Below, one piece after another: positions 19,820 to 27,690 of a stretch of 64,000 nt of DNA. Source of the DNA: Amycolatopsis sp. GM8 (lineage in GTDB: Bacteria; Actinomycetota; Actinomycetes; Mycobacteriales; Pseudonocardiaceae). Location of the stretch: the NCBI RefSeq assembly GCF_021653975.1, contig NZ_JAJKFK010000004.1, forward strand, positions 618,936 to 682,935, written 5' to 3'. The position numbers and the translations under genes were made by a program. How positions within the stretch are numbered: position 1 is the first letter of the stretch; every line of letters begins with the position of its first letter. The notes beneath the pieces were generated by a model, which ran no database searches, had not been told where the DNA came from, and saw only the letters and a list, made by a program, of their open reading frames with translations.

Positions 19820-21472
19820 TTACCGGGTGGCCGGTGCCGGGCGGCCCGCCGGGCCCTGGCGGTTGTAGTCGGCGACGAAGGCGGCCCGCTCGTCGTCGCT
19901 CATCTGGTTCAGCAGCACGTTCGGGCTCTGCACCTCGGGCATGCGGCGCAGGTGGTCCAGCGTCCACATCTTCTTCGGGTTCAGGTCCAGGTGCGGCTGG
20001 GCGACCATGGTCTTGCCGTCGTCGCGGACGAAGCCCATGTCGGTCACCACGTCGGCCCAGTTCCAGCCGTGGTACAGGGTCTCCCACTCACGGGACCCGA
20101 TGAGCTGGCCCATGTTCGGGGTGTTGCGGCCCTGATACGTCGGCCGGAACGCCTCGGCGTCGGTCCAGCGGCAGGCCTCGTGGCAGTAGGTCCGCCACTG
20201 CCCGTCCACCTTCTGCACGACCATGTCCTCGCGGACCAGGCACGGCACCATGCACGTCCAGCAGCGGTGCGGGTACACGTAGTCGACGTCCTCGGCGACG
20301 ATCGGGTGGTGTCCATTGGGGACGGACAGCCGGTTGTAGTTCTCCCACCACTTGCCGTAGCGGTCGTACCAACCCGGGTACTTGAACTCGAACCACTCGA
20401 AGTCCTTGTCCGTCATCGGGTCGATCCGCCAGTAGTTGGCGAGCCAGCCGGTGGCGAAGAACTGGGCGACCTCGTGCACGTAGCCCTTGTTCCAGATCTG
20501 GTTCCAGGCTTCCTCGATCAGGTCGTGCGGGATGACCAGACCGTACTTCTCCAGTGGCACCAGGTAGCTGCGGTAGTAGTCGTCGTAGATCCAGCGGCGC
20601 CACATCTCCGCGTAGCTCTCGCGGTCCTTGCGGCGGTCCTTCGTGCCGTACTCGATGAAGGTGCCGATCGCGGCGTCGACCACCCGGTGGTTGTTCCACC
20701 ACGCGTAGCGCAGGTCGCGCTCGAGCAACTGGTGGTTGCTCTCGTCGGACAGCGCCATCAGCAGGGTCGCGTACCCGTTGGAGATGTGCCGCGACTCGTC
20801 GGACTGCACCGAGTGGAACACCGTCGGCAGCAGGTAGTCGCCGTTGGCGGCGGCCTCGGCCGGCATCGCCACGAACAGCGTGTTCGTGAACGCGGTCTCG
20901 GCGACGATCGTCAGGTAGATGCTCGCCGCGGTGATCGCGTCACCGGTGATGAAGCCTTCCGCGAACTGGCGGCCGATGGTGCCGCAGTAGTCGTTCTGGA
21001 AGTTGCGCAGGCTCGAGTTGAAGCCCGCCGGGTCGATGTAGTTGTTCATGTACAGGCGCTTGAGGTTCTGCTGGATCGTCGAGTGGCGGACCTCGTCGAT
21101 CATCTGGATCGCCTGGCCGTTGTGCAGTTCCGGGTTGGGCACCGTGCGGAACAGCAGCGGCATTGCGCGCGCGGCCGAGATCTCGGGCAGCGGGATGATC
21201 GACAGGAACAGCTTCTGCCACTCCAGCCAGCGCTCCTGCACCTGGCGGAACATGTTGCCGCGGATGGCACCGTCTTCGGCGCCGTACACGCGGTGGTCCT
21301 TCTCTTCCTGCATGGGGAAGTAGGACCGCAGGACCTGCTTCAACGGGTCCTTCTTCTTGGCCTTCTGGAACGTGTAATCCGTCCCATATTGGGATACCGG
21401 CTCGTGATAGGCCGGTTCCCAGGAAAGTTCCTGAATTTTCTGGTGGGCTTTCGCCACGCTCTGGCGGCTCAT
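19820..21472 (-). CDS. prmA: Propane-type soluble di-iron monooxygenase hydroxylase alpha subunit
   Basis: A 550-residue catalytic subunit. All six di-iron ligands are visible with the spacing of methane monooxygenase: Glu97, Glu127 and His130 (DEVRH), Glu192 (AETAFTN), Glu226 and His229 (DESRH). A Cys-rich C-terminal region ([18 protein letters not shown]) is typical of group 5 (propane) and related enzymes. It inserts an oxygen atom into a small substrate such as propane, acetone-related compounds, phenols or N-nitrosamines; relatives are broad. ATG 21472 follows TAAGGAG. First structural gene of an eight-gene operon; the upstream palindrome at 21569 probably controls it. Confidence 0.97.
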   Translation of the reverse strand: MSRQSVAKAHQKIQELSWEPAYHEPVSQYGTDYTFQKAKKKDPLKQVLRSYFPMQEEKDHRVYGAEDGAIRGNMFRQVQERWLEWQKLFLSIIPLPEISAARAMPLLFRTVPNPELHNGQAIQMIDEVRHSTIQQNLKRLYMNNYIDPAGFNSSLRNFQNDYCGTIGRQFAEGFITGDAITAASIYLTIVAETAFTNTLFVAMPAEAAANGDYLLPTVFHSVQSDESRHISNGYATLLMALSDESNHQLLERDLRYAWWNNHRVVDAAIGTFIEYGTKDRRKDRESYAEMWRRWIYDDYYRSYLVPLEKYGLVIPHDLIEEAWNQIWNKGYVHEVAQFFATGWLANYWRIDPMTDKDFEWFEFKYPGWYDRYGKWWENYNRLSVPNGHHPIVAEDVDYVYPHRCWTCMVPCLVREDMVVQKVDGQWRTYCHEACRWTDAEAFRPTYQGRNTPNMGQLIGSREWETLYHGWNWADVVTDMGFVRDDGKTMVAQPHLDLNPKKMWTLDHLRRMPEVQSPNVLLNQMSDDERAAFVADYNRQGPAGRPAPATR

Positions 21473-21568
21473 GTCGGCTCCTTACCCGTGGTCGCGGGCG
21501 AGTTCAGGTTCGGCGCGTGGGCACACGTCCTATGCCGAGAATTACAAGGCCGTACCGGCGTGACGCGG

Positions 21569-21585
21569 GTCTCAATATGAGACAC
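21569..21585. promoter_or_regulatory. Activator-type palindrome upstream of prmA (site 1)
   Basis: GTCTCA-ATA-TGAGAC, about 97-113 bp upstream of the prmA start. It matches the stronger copy at 21854-21874 in sequence and 3-nt spacing. The distance fits an enhancer-like activator site. The binding protein is inferred to be the divergent regulator at 21936. Confidence 0.7.
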
Positions 21586-21590
21586 CGTCC

Positions 21591-21821
21591 TCAGGGCTCG
21601 CCGAACATCCGCTCCCGCAGGTCGGCGAGCTGCTGGCGGGTGTTGTCGTGCACTCGCCCGTCCCCCTCGACGGTCGGCTGGACGCCGAGCGCGCGCAGCA
21701 GGGCGGCGGCGGGTTCACCCGGATGGCCACCGTCGCCGAGTTCGGGGTGCAGGCCCTGCTCCACCAAATGGTGAAAGACGACGTTGACGACGGTCCACGG
21801 GTTGTACGTCTCGTCGGTCAT
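21591..21821 (-). CDS. Small conserved hypothetical protein upstream of prmA
   Basis: A 76-residue soluble protein (MTDETYNPWTVVNVVFHHLV, then EQGLHPELGDGGHPGEPAAA, ending QQLADLRERMFGEP). The wording VVNVVFHHLVEQGLHP suggests a conserved family, which I cannot name. I chose ATG 21821 over an in-frame ATG at 21863, because the upstream residues are not conserved and would cover the operator. It lies between the two palindromes, on the same strand as prmABCD, with 118 bp to prmA. It could be the first gene of the regulon. Confidence 0.75.
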   Translation of the reverse strand: MTDETYNPWTVVNVVFHHLVEQGLHPELGDGGHPGEPAAALLRALGVQPTVEGDGRVHDNTRQQLADLRERMFGEP

Positions 21822-21853
21822 ATGTCCATGAGACCGCTGCTCGCGACGGCCGG

Positions 21854-21874
21854 CGTGTCTCAATTTGAGACACG
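21854..21874. promoter_or_regulatory. Perfect activator-type palindrome between the operon and its regulator (site 2)
   Basis: CGTGTCTCA (21854-21862) and TGAGACACG (21866-21874) are exact 9-bp inverted arms around ATT. The site is 33 bp upstream of the small gene's start and 62 bp upstream of the activator start, so it can serve both the minus-strand operon and autoregulation. Confidence 0.8.
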
Positions 21875-21897
21875 ATCACGCGTCCGGTTGGCCTAGT

Positions 21898-21917
21898 GTT
21901 GTGACAGGCGACACAAC
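21898..21917. promoter_or_regulatory. Short inverted repeat in the activator leader
   Basis: GTTGTG (21898-21903) pairs with CACAAC (21912-21917) around 8 nt. It sits just before the ribosome site of the activator gene. It might be a second protein site or an mRNA hairpin over the ribosome site; evidence is limited to symmetry. Confidence 0.4.
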
Positions 21918-21935
21918 GATGTGCCTGGAGGCCCA

Positions 21936-23723
21936 GTGGACCGTGCCATGACCGCCATCCTGCCCGATGACGAAGGCCTGGCCCTTACCCGGGAGCGGTT
22001 CCTCACCGCGGAGGCCGTGGAGCCGGACCAGGTTCGCGAGGCGATCCTGGCCTCATGGTGGCGCTCGCGCGAGTTCCACGTCCCGGCGGACCGGATCGAT
22101 CTGCCCTACACCAGCGAACAGAACCTCGACACGCCGCTGATTCGTGGCGCCGCCCCTGTCCTGGAACGCCTCGGTGACCAGCTCGAAGGCCAGCCGATCA
22201 GCCTCATCCTCACCGATCCGTCCGGGATCGTGGTGAGCCAGCGGACCGGGGACACCGACCTGCACCGGCATCTGGAGCACGTCGAGCTGGTGCCCGGGTA
22301 CAGCTACGGCGAGCAGTTCGTCGGCACCAACGGCATCGGCACCGCGCTGGAGGACGGCCGCCCCACCTACGTGTTCGGCCACGAGCACTACGCCGAGCAC
22401 CTGGAGAACCTCGCCTGCGCCGGGGTGCCGATCCAGCACCCGATCACCGGCAAGACGATCGGCGCGGTCGACCTGACCTGCTGGCGCAAGGACGCCGGCG
22501 GGCTGCTGGTCGCGCTCGCGCGCACCACGGCCGAGCAGGTGCGCCAGGCCCTGCTGACCCACAGCAACCTGCGCGAGCTGGTGCTGTTCCAGTCGTACCT
22601 GCAGGCGTGCCGGCGCACCACGGGCATCGTGATGGCCTTCAACAAGGACATCGTGATGATGAACGACAGCGCGCGGCAGCTGCTCGCGCCGGCCGACCAG
22701 ACGATGCTGCTGTCCCGGGCGAACCAGGAGCTGGCCGAGACCCGCCGCGCGACGGCGACGGTCACGATGTCCAGTGGCAACAAGGTGCGCATGGTCTGCC
22801 GCCGGGTCAAGGGGCACCGGGACGGCGACATCGCCGGCGGGGTGCTGACGGTGAAGCTCATCGATACCGACGACAACGCCCCCGCGCCCTCGTCGACGCC
22901 GATGCTGCCGATGTTCCTGCCGGGTGTGGTCGGCTCGGCGACACCGTGGCTGCAGGCGAGTCACGAGGTGGACCGCGGTTTCAGCCGGGGCGAGTGGCTC
23001 GTGCTCGCGGGTGAGCCGGGCACCGGCAAGTTCACCCTCGCGCGTGGCGTGCACCAGCGGCGCAACCCGGCCGGGCGGCTGCACGTCCTCGACGCCGCGC
23101 GGGTGACCCCGGACTGGCCGGAGGATCTGCGCCGCGAGCTGGTCGAGGACCCGGTGGACGCGCTGGTGATCCGGCACGTCGACCGCCTCGCGGGCCCCGA
23201 CGTGCGGACGCTGGTCTCGGTGCTGGCAGAGGCGCCGCGCAGCACCTGGGTGACGGTCACGCTGACCGCCGACACGGACGCCGATCCCGGGCTGCTGGCG
23301 CTGTTCCCGCGCACCGTGGCCGTGCCACCGCTGCGGCGGCACGCCGAGGACGTGGCCGATCTGGTGCCGCTGTTCCTGTCCCGGCTCGCCGGCGGCGGGC
23401 AGCTGACCTGCTCCCCCGCCGCGCTGCACCTGCTGATGCGGGCGAGCTGGCCGGGCAATGTCACGCAGCTCTACCGGGTGCTCAAGCAGATCACGAAACG
23501 CCGGCGCACCGGCACGATCGTGCCGACCGACCTGCCCGCCGAGTACCACGCGCTCACCCGCCGCCCGCTGAACCGGTACGAGACGGTGGAGCGGGACGCC
23601 ATCGTCCGCGGCCTGGAGGACGCCGACGGCAACAAGGTGCGCGCGGCGAAGCTGCTCGGCATCTCGCGGGCGACCATCTACCGCAAGATCCACGAGTACG
23701 GGATCGTCACCGCCGACCGCTAG
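21936..23723 (+). CDS. AcoR/MimR-like activator of the prm operon (GAF and Fis-type HTH)
   Basis: A protein of about 595 residues. It has an N-terminal GAF-type sensor (GYSYGEQFVGTNGIGTALED, FGHEHYAEHLENLACAGVPI, TGKTIGAVDLTCW), a middle linker, and a degenerate AAA+ module with a Walker-A-like GEPGTGKFTLAR. The Fis-type C-terminal HTH is NKVRAAKLLGISRATIYRKI. The GAFTGA loop that contacts sigma-54 is absent, as in other actinobacterial members, which must activate another sigma factor. GTG 21936 follows GGAGG (21927-21931); ATG 21948 is an alternative. It is divergent to prm. The homologous MimR is required for mim expression in mycobacteria, so the regulatory role is well supported by context. 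Confidence 0.9.
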   Translation: MDRAMTAILPDDEGLALTRERFLTAEAVEPDQVREAILASWWRSREFHVPADRIDLPYTSEQNLDTPLIRGAAPVLERLGDQLEGQPISLILTDPSGIVVSQRTGDTDLHRHLEHVELVPGYSYGEQFVGTNGIGTALEDGRPTYVFGHEHYAEHLENLACAGVPIQHPITGKTIGAVDLTCWRKDAGGLLVALARTTAEQVRQALLTHSNLRELVLFQSYLQACRRTTGIVMAFNKDIVMMNDSARQLLAPADQTMLLSRANQELAETRRATATVTMSSGNKVRMVCRRVKGHRDGDIAGGVLTVKLIDTDDNAPAPSSTPMLPMFLPGVVGSATPWLQASHEVDRGFSRGEWLVLAGEPGTGKFTLARGVHQRRNPAGRLHVLDAARVTPDWPEDLRRELVEDPVDALVIRHVDRLAGPDVRTLVSVLAEAPRSTWVTVTLTADTDADPGLLALFPRTVAVPPLRRHAEDVADLVPLFLSRLAGGGQLTCSPAALHLLMRASWPGNVTQLYRVLKQITKRRRTGTIVPTDLPAEYHALTRRPLNRYETVERDAIVRGLEDADGNKVRAAKLLGISRATIYRKIHEYGIVTADR

Positions 23724-23734
23724 CGCGTGGCGAA

Positions 23735-23797
23735 TGTCGAACTCGGCGTCCCGAGTGTCGGACTCGACGTCGTGAGCGTCGGACTCGCGGTCCTGAA
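23735..23797. repeat. Tandem 21-bp intergenic repeat, same family as at 3840-3940
   Basis: Three head-to-tail units start at 23735, 23756 and 23777 (TGTCGAACTCGGCGTCCCGAG, TGTCGGACTCGACGTCGTGAG, CGTCGGACTCGCGGTCCTGAA shown here only as 21-bp periods sharing GTCG-ACTCG), with a partial fourth after 23797. This sits behind the activator gene. Unlike the copy at 3840 there is no inverted unit, so no long hairpin forms. Otherwise I see nothing between the activator and the MFS gene. Confidence 0.7.
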
Positions 23798-23907
23798 CGG
23801 GGACTTGGTCCGGTTTCGGGGTGACGCGGGTTACCGTAGGTGCCCGGCGGGGAATGTGGCGTAGCCGCGGGGGCTTGGATGAGGGCATGCCGTTGTGAGG
23901 GAGGGGT

Positions 23908-25104
23908 ATGCCCGCGGTCCGGAGTCTCCGGCTGGTGATGGTGGTGCTCGCGTTCTCGTGTGGCGCGACCGTCGCGAACCTGTACTATCCGCAGCCGCTG
24001 CTCGGCGAGATCGCCTCGGCGTTCTCGGTGAGCCAGGGCGCGGCGGCGCTCGTGGTGACCCTGACCCAGCTCGGCTACGCCGCCGGGATCGTGCTGCTGA
24101 TGCCGCTCGGCGACCTGCTGGAGAACCGCAAGCTCGCCACCCGCACGCTCGTGTTCACCACGATCGCGCTCGTCATCGCCGGCGTCTCCCCGGTGTTCGG
24201 GCTGTTCCTCGCCGCGTCCGTGCTGATCGGGCTGACCTCGGTGGTCGCCCAGATCCTCATCCCGTTCGCCGCGCATCTCGCCCCGGAGGAGCAGCGCGGC
24301 CGGTTCGTCGGGACCGTGATGACCGGGCTGCTGCTGGGAATCCTGCTCGCCCGCACCGTGTCCAGCTTCGTCGCCGGCGCTGCGGGCTGGCGCACCATCT
24401 ACCTCGTTTCGGCCGCCCTCATGCTGCTGGTCGCGATCGCCATCCGGCGCGTCCTGCCGCAGCGCGAGCCGCCGCACCGGGTGCGCTATCCGCATCTGAT
24501 GCGGTCCGTGCTCACGCTCGCCCGCGAGGAACCGGCGCTGCGGCGGCGCGCGGTGTGCCAGGCGCTGATGTTCGGCGCGTTCAGCGCGTTCTGGACCGCG
24601 GTCGCGTTCGAGCTCGCCGGCGCGCACGGGTTGTCCCAGACCGGGATCGGCGTGTTCGCGCTCGTCGGTGCCGCCGGGGCGGCGGCCGCGCCGCTGGCGG
24701 GACGGCTCGGCGACCGCGGGTACGGGCAGATCGGCAGCGGCGCGGCGCTCGCGCTCGGTGCGGCCGCGATGGTCCTCGCGGACCTCGGCGCGCACAGCAT
24801 CGTGCTGCTCGCGGTCGCCGGCGTGCTGCTGGACCTGGCCGTGCAGGGGCATCAGGTGCTGAGCCAGCAGGAGATCTACGGCCTGCGGGCCGACGCGCGC
24901 GCCCGGATCAACACCGTCTTCATGACCACGATCTTCGTCGGCGGCGCCATCGCCTCGGCCGTCGCCGGCTCGCTCTACGACTCCGTGGGCTGGACCGGCT
25001 CCAGCCTGTTCGGTGCCGCGCTTCCCTTGGCAGGGCTGGGCATCTGGGCCTACTCCCGGGTACGGGCCCGGCGCCGCGGCGTCGCCGTGCCGGCCGCACA
25101 CTGA
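23908..25104 (+). CDS. MFS transporter, arabinose-efflux/YgaY-like
   Basis: A 398-residue protein with 12 predicted transmembrane helices. The YYPQPLLGEIASAFSVS N-terminal motif is characteristic of a YgaY/inner-membrane transport subgroup. Loop motifs include GDLLENRKLATRTLVFTT (motif A-like) between helices 2 and 3 and GRLGDRGYGQIGSG between helices 8 and 9. ATG 23908 follows GAGGGAGGGG. It probably exports a small molecule using the proton gradient; the substrate is unknown. No partner gene nearby. Confidence 0.9.
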   Translation: MPAVRSLRLVMVVLAFSCGATVANLYYPQPLLGEIASAFSVSQGAAALVVTLTQLGYAAGIVLLMPLGDLLENRKLATRTLVFTTIALVIAGVSPVFGLFLAASVLIGLTSVVAQILIPFAAHLAPEEQRGRFVGTVMTGLLLGILLARTVSSFVAGAAGWRTIYLVSAALMLLVAIAIRRVLPQREPPHRVRYPHLMRSVLTLAREEPALRRRAVCQALMFGAFSAFWTAVAFELAGAHGLSQTGIGVFALVGAAGAAAAPLAGRLGDRGYGQIGSGAALALGAAAMVLADLGAHSIVLLAVAGVLLDLAVQGHQVLSQQEIYGLRADARARINTVFMTTIFVGGAIASAVAGSLYDSVGWTGSSLFGAALPLAGLGIWAYSRVRARRRGVAVPAAH

Positions 25105-25170
25105 TCCCCGCGGTAAACATGAAAGCGGTTCAGGTGAGTAGGATGAAGATCAACAAGGGAGGGCGCCCTG

Positions 25171-26019
25171 GTGATCGGTCATGACGAAGCACTGCGCGCG
25201 GTCGAGAGCAGCCTCGACCGGCCGTCCGCCGCGCGGGTCTACGACTACTTCCTCGGCGGGGACACCAACTACGCGATCGACCGCGAGTTCGCGCACAAGC
25301 TCCGCGAGCGGGTGCCGCTGATCGGGCAGTACATGCGGACCAGCCGCCAGTTCCTCGGCCGCGCCGTGCGGCACTGCGCGCAGCTGGGCGTCACGCAGTT
25401 CGTCGACATCGGCTCCGGCCTGCCGACCGCGGGCAACGTGCACGACGTCGCCGACGAGGCCCGCCCGCAGCTGGACACGCGCGTGGTCTACATCGACAAC
25501 GAGCCGGTCGCGCTCGCGCACTCGACGCTGCTGCTCGCCGACAGCGCCGACCCGGACCGCCACTGCGCGATCGCCGGCGACATGCTCAAGCCGGACGAAC
25601 TGTGGGAGCTCGTCCGCGGCACCGGCGTCATCGATCTGCGGCAGCCGGTGGCGCTCGTGGTGAACGCGGTGCTGCACTTCATCAAGGACGACGCCGATCC
25701 CGACTCGATCCTCGCGGCCTACCGGGAAATGCTGGCGCCGGGTTCGCTGCTCGTGCTGTCGCAGATGACGAACGAGAACCCGCGCAGCGACGAGGAACGC
25801 CAGGCGCTGACCGATCTCGTGGCCTACTACGAGCACACGACGAACCCCGGGCAGTTGCGCACGACCGACGAGTTCGCCCGCTTCTTCGGCGACTGGGAAC
25901 TGCTGGAGCCGGGCCTGGTCTACGCCCCCGCATGGCACCCGGACGGGCACACGGTGTTCTCCGCCGCGCCGTCGGAATCGCGCGTGATCGGTGGCGTGGC
26001 AAGGAAACCCGCGCCCTGA
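25171..26019 (+). CDS. DUF574 S-adenosylmethionine-dependent methyltransferase
   Basis: A 282-residue protein of the actinobacterial DUF574 (SAM-dependent methyltransferase 2) family. Signatures are SAARVYDYFLGGDTNYAIDRE at the start, the SAM-binding QFVDIGSGLPTAGNVHDVA, VVYIDNEPVALAHSTLLL and the ALVVNAVLHFIKDD strand. GTG 25171 lies 7-8 bp after GGGAGG. These proteins are numerous in Pseudonocardiaceae and Streptomyces, and their substrates are mostly unknown. It appears to be a single-gene unit. Confidence 0.92.
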   Translation: MIGHDEALRAVESSLDRPSAARVYDYFLGGDTNYAIDREFAHKLRERVPLIGQYMRTSRQFLGRAVRHCAQLGVTQFVDIGSGLPTAGNVHDVADEARPQLDTRVVYIDNEPVALAHSTLLLADSADPDRHCAIAGDMLKPDELWELVRGTGVIDLRQPVALVVNAVLHFIKDDADPDSILAAYREMLAPGSLLVLSQMTNENPRSDEERQALTDLVAYYEHTTNPGQLRTTDEFARFFGDWELLEPGLVYAPAWHPDGHTVFSAAPSESRVIGGVARKPAP

Positions 26020-26034
26020 GCAGTCGCCGGGCCG

Positions 26035-27231
26035 TCAGTCGGGCAGCAGCGGCACCGTCGGGCCTTCGGCCCGCCCGAGGAGCATAGCGCGGGTGACCGA
26101 GGTCGCGCCGAACCGGGCGCGCACCTCGTCGAGGGTCGCGTCCAGCGCGCCGGGGTCCACGTCGTCGAACGGGAGCATCAGCTGGACCGCCCCGTCATCG
26201 TCCAAATTGGACAGTGCGAGGCCGATCAGGGTGAGTCCGTCGTTCTCGATCATGGTGCGGGCGGCAGTGAGCAGACCCCGTGCGGTGGACAGGATCGTGG
26301 CGGTGTGGGCCGTCGGCTCGCGCAGCGTGCGCGACCGGGTGGCGCGGCTGAAATCGGCGAACCGCAGCCGCAGTGTGACCGTGCGGCAGACCCGTTTCGC
26401 CGCGCGCAGCCGCCGCGCCAGCCGGTCGGTCAGCCCGGCCAGCACCGCGTCCAGCTCCTCCGGCGACCGGCGGCGGCGCCCCAGCGCGCGCTGCGCGCCC
26501 ATCGACCGGCGGCGCCGCCCGACCTGCACCGGGCGGGGATCCCGGTTGTGCGCCAAGGCATGCAGGTGCCGTCCGGCGCCACGGCCGAGCATCGACACCA
26601 GCGTGGCCTCCCCCAGCCGCGCGACCTCGCCGACCGTCATCACGCCGCGGCGGCGCAGCTTGCCCGCGGTCACCTGGCCGACGCCCCAGAGCCTCTCGAC
26701 CGGCAGCGGGTGCAGGAACGCCAGCTCCCCGTCGTGCGGCACGACGAGCAGGCCGTCGGGCTTCGCGACACCGCTGGCCACCTTCGCCAGGAACTTGGTG
26801 CGCGCGACGCCGACCGTGATCGGCAGGCCGACCTCCTCGGCGACCGCGCGCCGCAGCGCCGCGGCGATCCGGCTGGGTGTACCGGAGATCCGGGCGAGCC
26901 CGCCGACGTCGAGGAACGCCTCGTCGATCGACAATCCCTCGACGAGCGGGCTGGTCCGCTCGAACACGCCGAACACCGCCTTGCTCGCCTCGGCGTACGC
27001 CGACATGCGCGGCGGCACCACGATCGCCTGCGGGCACAGCATGCGCGCCAGACCACCGGTCATCGCCGTGCGCACGCCGAAGGCCTTGGCCTCGTAGCTG
27101 GCGGCCAGCACCACGCCGCCGCCCACGATGACGGGGCGGCCACGCAGCGACGCGTCGTCCCGCTGCTCGACCGACGCATAGAACGAGTCGAGATCGGCGT
27201 GCAGGATCGGACCCTCATTCGACACGAACAT
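26035..27231 (-). CDS. dinB: DNA polymerase IV (Y-family translesion polymerase)
   Basis: A 398-residue Y-family polymerase. Catalytic acidic residues are Asp13 (HADLDSFYASVEQ) and Asp103-Glu104 (LSIDEAFLDV); a fingers motif is VLAASYEAKAFGVRTAM. HhH and little-finger domains follow. The clamp-binding motif QLMLPF near residue 353 suggests it loads on DnaN. ATG 27231 fits the conserved N-terminus. This codon lies inside a perfect LexA box, so the gene should be SOS-induced and may be translated from a nearly leaderless mRNA. Confidence 0.94.
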   Translation of the reverse strand: MFVSNEGPILHADLDSFYASVEQRDDASLRGRPVIVGGGVVLAASYEAKAFGVRTAMTGGLARMLCPQAIVVPPRMSAYAEASKAVFGVFERTSPLVEGLSIDEAFLDVGGLARISGTPSRIAAALRRAVAEEVGLPITVGVARTKFLAKVASGVAKPDGLLVVPHDGELAFLHPLPVERLWGVGQVTAGKLRRRGVMTVGEVARLGEATLVSMLGRGAGRHLHALAHNRDPRPVQVGRRRRSMGAQRALGRRRRSPEELDAVLAGLTDRLARRLRAAKRVCRTVTLRLRFADFSRATRSRTLREPTAHTATILSTARGLLTAARTMIENDGLTLIGLALSNLDDDGAVQLMLPFDDVDPGALDATLDEVRARFGATSVTRAMLLGRAEGPTVPLLPD

Positions 27232-27238
27232 ATGTTCG
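27225..27238 (-). promoter_or_regulatory. LexA (SOS) box overlapping the dinB start codon
   Basis: CGAACATATGTTCG is a perfect palindrome matching the actinobacterial/Gram-positive SOS consensus GAAC-N4-GTTC. The dinB ATG (27231-27229) is part of it. LexA binding here would block initiation or elongation directly. Confidence 0.88.
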
Positions 27239-27385
27239 CATACGCCACCGACAATCCGAGGGCTTTGGACCCTAGTCCGGTCCCCGCGCCGAAAGTCATC
27301 CTCATGTCGGTCACGACCTGAGAGGGAGGGCGCGACCTCGGCCCTACGGTCTCCCCATGGTCCGGGTTTCCGAAGGCCACCGGCC

Positions 27386-27439
27386 TGGTCCGCCACGTCT
27401 CGGGCGGACCATGCCGGATCGCCCCATCCGGCGGTTTTT
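27386..27439 (+). terminator. Tandem hairpins ending in an intrinsic terminator, no obvious parent gene
   Basis: The first stem is TGGTCCG (27386-27392) with CGGACCA (27405-27411). The second is GCCGGAT (27413-27419), loop CGCCCC, ATCCGGC (27426-27432), followed by GG and five Ts (27435-27439). It faces the plus strand, where no upstream gene exists. It may end a small RNA starting within 27240-27340 or be a leader attenuator for the small gene at 27492. Confidence 0.55.
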
Positions 27440-27491
27440 CGCCCGGGTTGAAGGCAACCTCTTTCATCCCGGCGCGCCACGCGGGTATCAC

Positions 27492-27623
27492 ATGATCATG
27501 GACATTCTCACGCCGCGGCGACCGAGCCCACTGGAGACCGAACCCTTAGAGCCGACCGAACCCGCCGAGCCGCTCTACGAGGACACGGAGTTCGAGCCGA
27601 CGATCGTGCGTGGCCGCGAGTGA
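27492..27623 (+). CDS. Possible small acidic protein, 43 residues
   Basis: A short frame starting MIMDILTPRRPSPLETE and continuing with a Glu/Pro-rich repeat (EPLEPTEPAEPLYEDTEFEP) to a TGA at 27623. No strong ribosome site is visible. It lies directly after a tandem-hairpin terminator-like element and just before a TetR-type operator at 27628. The frame is open upstream to 27357, but those residues overlap the hairpins. Real small protein or chance frame; I cannot decide. Confidence 0.35.
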   Translation: MIMDILTPRRPSPLETEPLEPTEPAEPLYEDTEFEPTIVRGRE

Positions 27624-27627
27624 GGTT

Positions 27628-27641
27628 ATGACGATCGTCAT
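27628..27641. promoter_or_regulatory. TetR-type operator copy 1
   Basis: ATGACGATCGTCAT is a perfect 14-bp palindrome located 36 bp upstream of the GNAT start. It shares the ATGAC-N4-GTCAT pattern with copies at 27677 and 28130, all around the GNAT-TetR pair. Confidence 0.7.
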
Positions 27642-27676
27642 GGCGCCCGGCCCGGGCTTGTGCTCTACTGGATTCT

Positions 27677-27690
27677 ATGACACCTGTCAT
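27677..27690. promoter_or_regulatory. TetR-type operator copy 2, over the GNAT start codon
   Basis: ATGACACCTGTCAT, with arms ATGAC/GTCAT. The first ATG of this site is the start codon of the acetyltransferase gene. Binding would block access to the beginning of the gene. Confidence 0.7.
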
